Source: an uncultured Solirubrobacteraceae bacterium
Lineage (GTDB): Bacteria; Actinomycetota; Thermoleophilia; Solirubrobacterales; Solirubrobacteraceae
Length of the DNA stretch: 9,184 bases
Assembly (NCBI GenBank): GCA_955652215.1
Contig: CATPAX010000279.1
Location: forward strand, 1 to 9,184
Direction: 5' to 3'
Shown here one piece after another: positions 5,366 to 9,184 of the stretch (within the stretch, counting starts at the first letter, position 1; each line of letters opens with the position of its first letter). The translations under genes and the position numbers were made by a program. The notes beneath the pieces are model-generated. The model searched no databases. It was not told where the DNA came from and saw only the letters and a program-made list of their open reading frames with translations.

Positions 5366-6418
5366 ATGGCGACTGATATCGCTGAGCCCGCCGCCGGCGG
5401 CAAGGATGCCGCGAGCGAGCAGCTCAAGCTCGAGGACCGCGTATGGCTGCTTCGCGCGATGCTGCTGATGCGCGGGATCGAGGACCGCGCTATGACTCTT
5501 TACCGCCAGGGCAAGGTCCCTGGCTCTTTTTATGACGGCTTCGGCCAGGAGGCGGTCTCCGCCGGGGCGGCGTTCGCAATGGCGCCCGAGGACCGCCTCT
5601 GCATTCTGCACCGCGACCTTGCGGCACACGTGATCCGCGGCGTCACCCCGGCCCGGATCTTCGCGCAGTACATGGGCCGCGCGGGCGGGATCACCGCCGG
5701 CCGCGAGGGAAACGTGCACTTCGGCGATCACCGCCTCGGTTGCGTCGGGATGGTCTCGATGCTCCCCGACATGATGCTCGTCGCCGCCGGGATGGCCATG
5801 GCCTTCAAGATTCGCGGCGAGCGACGCTGCGCGATCACATGGTTCGGTGACGGTTCGACCTCCCGCGGCGACTTCCATGAAGCGATGAACTGGGCGGGCG
5901 TGCAGAAGCTCCCGGTGATATTCGTGCTCGAGAACAACCAGTACGCCTATTCCACGCCTGTGGACAAGCAGTTTGCCGTCGACCCCGTGGAGCGGGCAGC
6001 CGTGTACGGGTTCGTGGGCGTAACTGTCGACGGCAACGATGTCGAGGCGATGTTCGAGGCCACCCGCGTGGCCCGGGAGCGCGCGCTCGCAGGCGAGGGC
6101 CCGACGCTGATCGAGGCGGTCACGATGCGGATGCACGGCCACGCCGCCCACGACGACATGAAGTACGTCCCGAAGGAGCAGGTCGAGGAGTGGCGCAAGC
6201 GCGACCCGATCGAGCGGCAGGAAGCTCGCCTCCGGGAGCTCGGCGTCGAGGTGCAGGAGATTCGGGAGAAGGTCAAGGCGCAGATCGACGCGGCCGTCCA
6301 GGACGCCCTGACCAGCCCGATGCCCGACCCGGCCACCGTCCTGGACGGGATCTTCTGCGAGGGAGAGGCCGAGCCGCTCGGCGATGGCCAGGCTCCGTGG
6401 AGCGCGTTCCAGCGATGA
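5366..6418 (+). CDS. 2-oxoacid dehydrogenase E1 component, alpha subunit
   Basis: Thiamine-diphosphate enzyme subunit that, with the beta subunit, decarboxylates a 2-oxoacid and passes the acyl group to lipoyl-E2. It has 350 aa, within the family's usual range. The N-terminus to about residue 20 is a polar leader. YRQGKVPGSFYDGFGQEA (46-63) and HRDLAAHVIRG (82-92) are typical E1 alpha blocks. The thiamine-diphosphate/Mg motif runs from GDG (161-163) to NN (190-191). The loop RMHGHAAHDD (255-264) holds the conserved His residues. The KYVPKEQVEEWRKRDPIER region (266-284) looks more like the branched-chain/acetoin-type E1 group than the mitochondrial pyruvate type, so pdhA, bkdA/bfmBA or acoA are all possible names. 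Its stop overlaps the next start (ATGA), consistent with a 1:1 alpha2-beta2 complex. Confidence 0.93.
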   Translation: MATDIAEPAAGGKDAASEQLKLEDRVWLLRAMLLMRGIEDRAMTLYRQGKVPGSFYDGFGQEAVSAGAAFAMAPEDRLCILHRDLAAHVIRGVTPARIFAQYMGRAGGITAGREGNVHFGDHRLGCVGMVSMLPDMMLVAAGMAMAFKIRGERRCAITWFGDGSTSRGDFHEAMNWAGVQKLPVIFVLENNQYAYSTPVDKQFAVDPVERAAVYGFVGVTVDGNDVEAMFEATRVARERALAGEGPTLIEAVTMRMHGHAAHDDMKYVPKEQVEEWRKRDPIERQEARLRELGVEVQEIREKVKAQIDAAVQDALTSPMPDPATVLDGIFCEGEAEPLGDGQAPWSAFQR

Positions 6419-7380
6419 GCACTCTCACCTACCTGCAAGCAATCTCCGCCGCGCTGCGCGATGAGCTGCGAGACGACGAGCGCGTGATGGTGATGGGCGA
6501 GGACATCGGCGTATTCGGCGGGGCTTTCAAGGTCACCGACGGGTTCTTCGAGGAGTTCGGACACGACCGGGTGATGGACACGCCCCTGGCGGAGTCGGCG
6601 ATCATCGGCACAGCGATCGGCGCGGCCGTGGTTGGGATGCGCCCCGTCTGCGAGATGCAGTTCTCCGACTTCATCTCATGTGGCTTCGATCAGCTCGTGA
6701 ACGTCGCCGCCAAGATGCACTACCGACAGGGCCTGGCGGTGCCGATCACCGTGAGACTTCCGTCCGGCGGCGGCTTCTCGGGTGGGCCCTACCACTCCCA
6801 GAATCCCGAGGCCTGGTTCATGCACGCCCCCGGGATCAAGGTGGTCGCACCGTCGAGCGCCGAGGATGCCAAGGGCCTCCTTCATGCCGCGATACGTGAT
6901 CCCAACCCCGTTTGCTACATGGAGCACAAGTTCCTCTATCGCCGCGTCAAGGGCGAGGTTCCCGACGGGATCTTCGAGACGCCGATGACGGCTCGCGTCG
7001 CCAGGCCTGGTAGCGATTTGGCCGTGATCACCTATGGGGCGATGGTCCACGTTGCGCTGGAGGCCACCGAGGACCTCGACGGGGCGTCGGTCGAGGTGCT
7101 CGATCTGCGCTCGCTGGTGCCGCTTGACGAGCAGGCGATCCTCGATTCGGTTGCGAGGTGTTCGAAGGTGGTGATCGTCGACGAGGCAAACGCCACTTGC
7201 GCTGCCGGCGCTCAGGTCGCTGCGCTGATTGCCGAACGAGGCTTCGAGGATCTCGACGGTCCGGTCGTTCGTGTCGCGAGCCCGGATGTACCGATCCCAT
7301 TCTCTCCGCCGCTCGAGCAAGCGGTGCTGCCAAGCGTCGAACGGATAAGGGAGGCGTGCCGTGAGCTCCTCGAGTACTAG
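6415..7380 (+). CDS. 2-oxoacid dehydrogenase E1 component, beta subunit
   Basis: Partner of the alpha subunit, 321 aa, the normal length. The pyrimidine-binding transketolase domain comes first: MGED (27-30), and DTPLAES (55-61) with E60 as the Glu expected to activate thiamine diphosphate. Next are EMQFSDFI (80-87), LPSGGGFSGGPYHSQNPEAW (115-134) with His127, and APGIKVVAPSSAEDAKGLL. The transketolase C-terminal domain follows (YGAMVHVALEA, EVLDLRSLVPLDEQAI, VDEANATCAAGAQVA), ending PFSPPLEQAVLPS near the C-terminus. ATG at 6415 is chosen because it overlaps the alpha stop and begins the first conserved helix. The HSQNPEAWF and MEHKFLYR stretches resemble the branched-chain/acetoin-type E1 beta group. 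Its 3' end overlaps the E2 start by 20 bp. Confidence 0.93.
   Translation: MSTLTYLQAISAALRDELRDDERVMVMGEDIGVFGGAFKVTDGFFEEFGHDRVMDTPLAESAIIGTAIGAAVVGMRPVCEMQFSDFISCGFDQLVNVAAKMHYRQGLAVPITVRLPSGGGFSGGPYHSQNPEAWFMHAPGIKVVAPSSAEDAKGLLHAAIRDPNPVCYMEHKFLYRRVKGEVPDGIFETPMTARVARPGSDLAVITYGAMVHVALEATEDLDGASVEVLDLRSLVPLDEQAILDSVARCSKVVIVDEANATCAAGAQVAALIAERGFEDLDGPVVRVASPDVPIPFSPPLEQAVLPSVERIREACRELLEY
7347..7354 (+). promoter_or_regulatory. Strong ribosome-binding site deciding the E2 start
   Basis: AAGGGAGG lies inside the E1 beta coding region, 6 nt before GTG at 7361. It is the best ribosome site in the operon and supports this GTG over later in-frame starts, giving a 20-bp overlap with E1 beta. 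Confidence 0.75.
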
Positions 7381-8746
7381 CGCCGTTCTGGTCGATGTGA
7401 CGATGCCGCAGATGGGCGTGTCGGTCGCCGAAGGCACCGTCGTCGCGTGGCGCGTCGAGGTTGGTGACCGGATCGAGGCAGACCAGACGATCTGCGAGAT
7501 CTCGACCGACAAGATCGACACCGAGGTGCCGTCTCCGGCCACGGGGGTAGTCGCCGAGATCGTCGTCGCGGTCGAAACGACGGTTTCAGTCGGCGAGGTG
7601 CTCGCCCGGATCGCTCCGTCGGACGGCACGACAGCGCCGCCACCGGAGGAGGAGCTCGCGGCTGAGATTCCCGGCACGCAGCCTGCTGGGGTCGCGCCCG
7701 ATTCGGGCGCGATCGAGGTTCCGCCTGGCGAGGGCGCCGCTGCGAGCGACGGCACCGCGGCCAGCGAAGGCACCGCGGCCAGCGGCCCGGCCGCGGACGA
7801 CGCGGCGGTCAACGGCGCGAAGGCAGCGCCGGACAATCGCCGCTACTCCCCCGTCGTGCAGCGCATCGCCGCTGAGCACGGCGTCGACCTCTCGCAGATC
7901 AGCGGGACAGGGCGCGGCGGTCGGGTCCGCAAACAGGACGTGCTCGCATTCGTCGAGTCCTCATCCGCAGCGCAAGCACCGCTGCACATCGAAAGCCCAT
8001 ACCGGCCCGATCCGAGCCCGCCGGCCCGGGCACCCGCGAGCGCCCCTCCGGCAGCGGCTCCGGCAGGCGCGGGCGTACCCGCCAGGGAAGGCCTCTCCCG
8101 CATGCGCCGCCAGATCGGCGAGCACATGAAGCGCTCGCTCGAGACGGCCGCGACCTGTACCACGTGGATCGACGTCGACATGGGCCGCGCGCAGGAGGCT
8201 CGCTCTCGCCTCGGCGTCACCGCGCTGCCGTTCGTCGCGCGGGCGACCATCGACGCCCTGCGCGAGCATCCCCCGCTGAACGCTTGGCTCGAGGACGATC
8301 GTTACACGCGCCATGCCGCGGTGAACCTGGGAATCGCCGTGTCGCTCGGCGACGAGGGGCTGATCGTGCCCGTAATCCATAACGCCCACGAGCTATCGGT
8401 CGAAGGACTTGCGGCGCGCATCAAGGACCTCGCGCGGCGCGCCCGCACCCGCCAGCTGACGCCTGACGACGTCCAGGGCGGCACCTTCACGATCACCAAT
8501 CCCGGCCAGTACGGATCGATCATGGCGACTCCGATCATCAACCAGCCGCAGGTCGCGATCCTCGATCTGGAGGCGATCAAGAAGCAGGCCGTGGTGCACA
8601 CCGACGCGGACGGCAACGACTCGATCGCCATCCGGCCGATGACCATCCTTGGGCTGAGCTGGGATCACCGGGCGCTCGACGGCGTCCAGGCGGCCCAGTT
8701 CCTGGCGACGGTCAAGCGAAACCTCGAGGGGCTCGCGGCACGGTAA
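7361..8746 (+). CDS. 2-oxoacid dehydrogenase E2, dihydrolipoamide acyltransferase
   Basis: Core acyltransferase of the complex, 461 aa: moves the acyl group from lipoyl-lysine to coenzyme A and scaffolds E1 and E3. A single lipoyl domain covers about 10-85, with the lipoylated Lys predicted as K51 in STDKIDTEV. An Ala/Pro/Gly-rich flexible linker (88-157) follows. The peripheral-subunit-binding domain is at about 161-198 (YSPVVQRIAAEHGVDLSQIS, then GTGRGGRVRKQDV). A second Ala/Pro linker (201-242) leads to the catalytic domain (about 243-461), with GGTFTITNPGQYGS (373-386), PIINQPQVAIL (391-401) and SWDHRALDG (433-441) carrying catalytic H436 and D440. The segment after DVDMGRAQEARSRLG is about ten residues shorter than is common, trimming one surface helix. 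GTG is the start (see ribosome site). It stops directly before lipB, whose product is needed to modify K51. No E3 gene is in view. Confidence 0.94.
   Translation: MSSSSTSAVLVDVTMPQMGVSVAEGTVVAWRVEVGDRIEADQTICEISTDKIDTEVPSPATGVVAEIVVAVETTVSVGEVLARIAPSDGTTAPPPEEELAAEIPGTQPAGVAPDSGAIEVPPGEGAAASDGTAASEGTAASGPAADDAAVNGAKAAPDNRRYSPVVQRIAAEHGVDLSQISGTGRGGRVRKQDVLAFVESSSAAQAPLHIESPYRPDPSPPARAPASAPPAAAPAGAGVPAREGLSRMRRQIGEHMKRSLETAATCTTWIDVDMGRAQEARSRLGVTALPFVARATIDALREHPPLNAWLEDDRYTRHAAVNLGIAVSLGDEGLIVPVIHNAHELSVEGLAARIKDLARRARTRQLTPDDVQGGTFTITNPGQYGSIMATPIINQPQVAILDLEAIKKQAVVHTDADGNDSIAIRPMTILGLSWDHRALDGVQAAQFLATVKRNLEGLAAR
7751..7784 (+). repeat. Tandem repeat in the E2 linker
   Basis: GGCACCGCGGCCAGCG occurs twice (7751-7766 and 7769-7784) with an 18-bp period. 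It encodes two GTAAS-type units, and a looser related unit precedes them. It lengthens the flexible hinge and is a likely site of length variation between strains. Confidence 0.8.
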
Positions 8747-9184
8747 GTGGCAGCCAATCGTCCGGAGCTGTGGGTCTGCCACCTGGGCAGCGTCGAGTAT
8801 CGAGAGGCGCTGGCGCTACAGGAGCGCGTCCGCGCCGCCCGACAGACCGACCAGCTGCCGGACGTGCTCCTCACGCTCGAGCACCCGCACGTCTACACGC
8901 TCGGGCGGCGGGCCGGACCAGGCGAGCTGCCGATGGGCGAGTGGTGGTATCGCGGCCAGGGGATGGATCTCGTGGAGACAGACCGCGGCGGGAAGGTCAC
9001 CTATCACGGCCCCGGGCAGCTTGTCGGGTACCCGATCGTGCGCGTCGACGACGTCGTCGCGTACGTGCGGCTGCTCGAGCGTGCCCTGGTCGCGGCGCTC
9101 GCCGAGGAAGGGGTGCAGGCGTACGCTCGACCACAAGACGGCCCTGACTACACCGGCGTGTGGGTCGGGGACCGGAAGATCGCC
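8747..9184 (+). CDS. lipB: Octanoyltransferase LipB (3' end outside window)
   Basis: Cytosolic enzyme that transfers octanoyl from acyl-carrier protein to the lipoyl-domain lysine, the first step of lipoate assembly before LipA adds sulfur. The first 146 residues are visible. LLTLEHPHVYTLGRRA (41-56) and the signature RGGKVTYHGPGQLVGYPI (80-97) are diagnostic. Y136-TGVWVGDRKIA runs to the window edge and includes K144, the expected catalytic-dyad lysine; the partner cysteine would lie beyond the window. GTG at 8747 follows the E2 stop immediately (TAAGTG), implying translational coupling; GAGGGG upstream is rather distant, so reinitiation is plausible. Position next to E2 ties lipoylation to its substrate; lipA is a reasonable guess for the next gene but is not seen. 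Confidence 0.95.
   Translation, partial: MAANRPELWVCHLGSVEYREALALQERVRAARQTDQLPDVLLTLEHPHVYTLGRRAGPGELPMGEWWYRGQGMDLVETDRGGKVTYHGPGQLVGYPIVRVDDVVAYVRLLERALVAALAEEGVQAYARPQDGPDYTGVWVGDRKIA

Noticed and set aside
5264..6151. 295-aa open frame antisense to E1 alpha
   Set aside because: It lies opposite strongly conserved E1 alpha motifs, has no family-like blocks and would run through the operon's promoter region.
6190..6414. Upstream in-frame extension of E1 beta
   Set aside because: The extension overlaps E1 alpha and reads as a low-complexity Arg/Gly/Pro sequence; the conserved E1 beta N-terminus begins at the ATG at 6415.
6676..7836. 386-aa open frame antisense to E1 beta and E2
   Set aside because: It is opposite the thiamine-enzyme and lipoyl-domain coding sequence, with a Ser/Ala/Pro-rich composition expected from the complement of the E2 linker.
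1..9184. CRISPR array, tRNA/rRNA, phage genes or toxin-antitoxin pair
   Set aside because: No regularly spaced repeats, no cloverleaf or rRNA-like sequence, and no phage structural or toxin motifs were seen on either strand.

Overview
The window is 9.2 kb of GC-rich DNA with GTG starts, ATGA gene overlaps and Ala/Arg/Gly-rich proteins. It looks like a high-GC actinobacterium. The style of the small proteins and of the E1/E2 genes suggests the class Thermoleophilia (Solirubrobacterales or Gaiellales), but that placement is inference.

Layout: (1) 2-1809, plus strand: an operon of a DHA2-type drug efflux pump (5' end outside the window) and a MarR-type regulator, overlapping by ATGA. (2) 1809-2778: a decayed IS630-family insertion sequence with 22-bp terminal inverted repeats and a transposase broken by at least four frameshifts. 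Two further copies of its end sequence lie outside it, at 2807-2830 and 3241-3282. (3) 2859-5214, minus strand: four co-directional genes: an inner-membrane protein of unknown function (5214-4621), a classical short-chain dehydrogenase/reductase (4579-3776), a 75-aa polar, probably disordered protein (3509-3282) and a small ABM-like protein (3170-2859). A 221-bp MITE-like element sits between the dehydrogenase and the 75-aa gene. (4) 5366-9184, plus strand: a tight operon for a 2-oxoacid dehydrogenase complex (E1 alpha, E1 beta, E2) followed directly by lipB, cut by the window end.

The last operon is a coherent unit. E1 alpha and E1 beta decarboxylate a 2-oxoacid with thiamine diphosphate, E2 carries the acyl group on a lipoyl lysine, and LipB supplies the octanoyl precursor of that lipoyl group. 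No E3 (dihydrolipoamide dehydrogenase) is visible. Whether the substrate is pyruvate, a branched-chain 2-oxoacid or acetoin cannot be settled from sequence reading alone.

The most unusual point concerns mobile DNA. Three genes (marR, the 75-aa gene and the dehydrogenase) end in stop codons whose TA is exactly the TA at the edge of an IS630-type or MITE-type end. This fits TA-targeting transposons landing in stop codons, which are among the few places in such GC-rich coding DNA where TA is common, and restoring a stop as they land. I found no CRISPR array, tRNA, rRNA or clearly new defence system.
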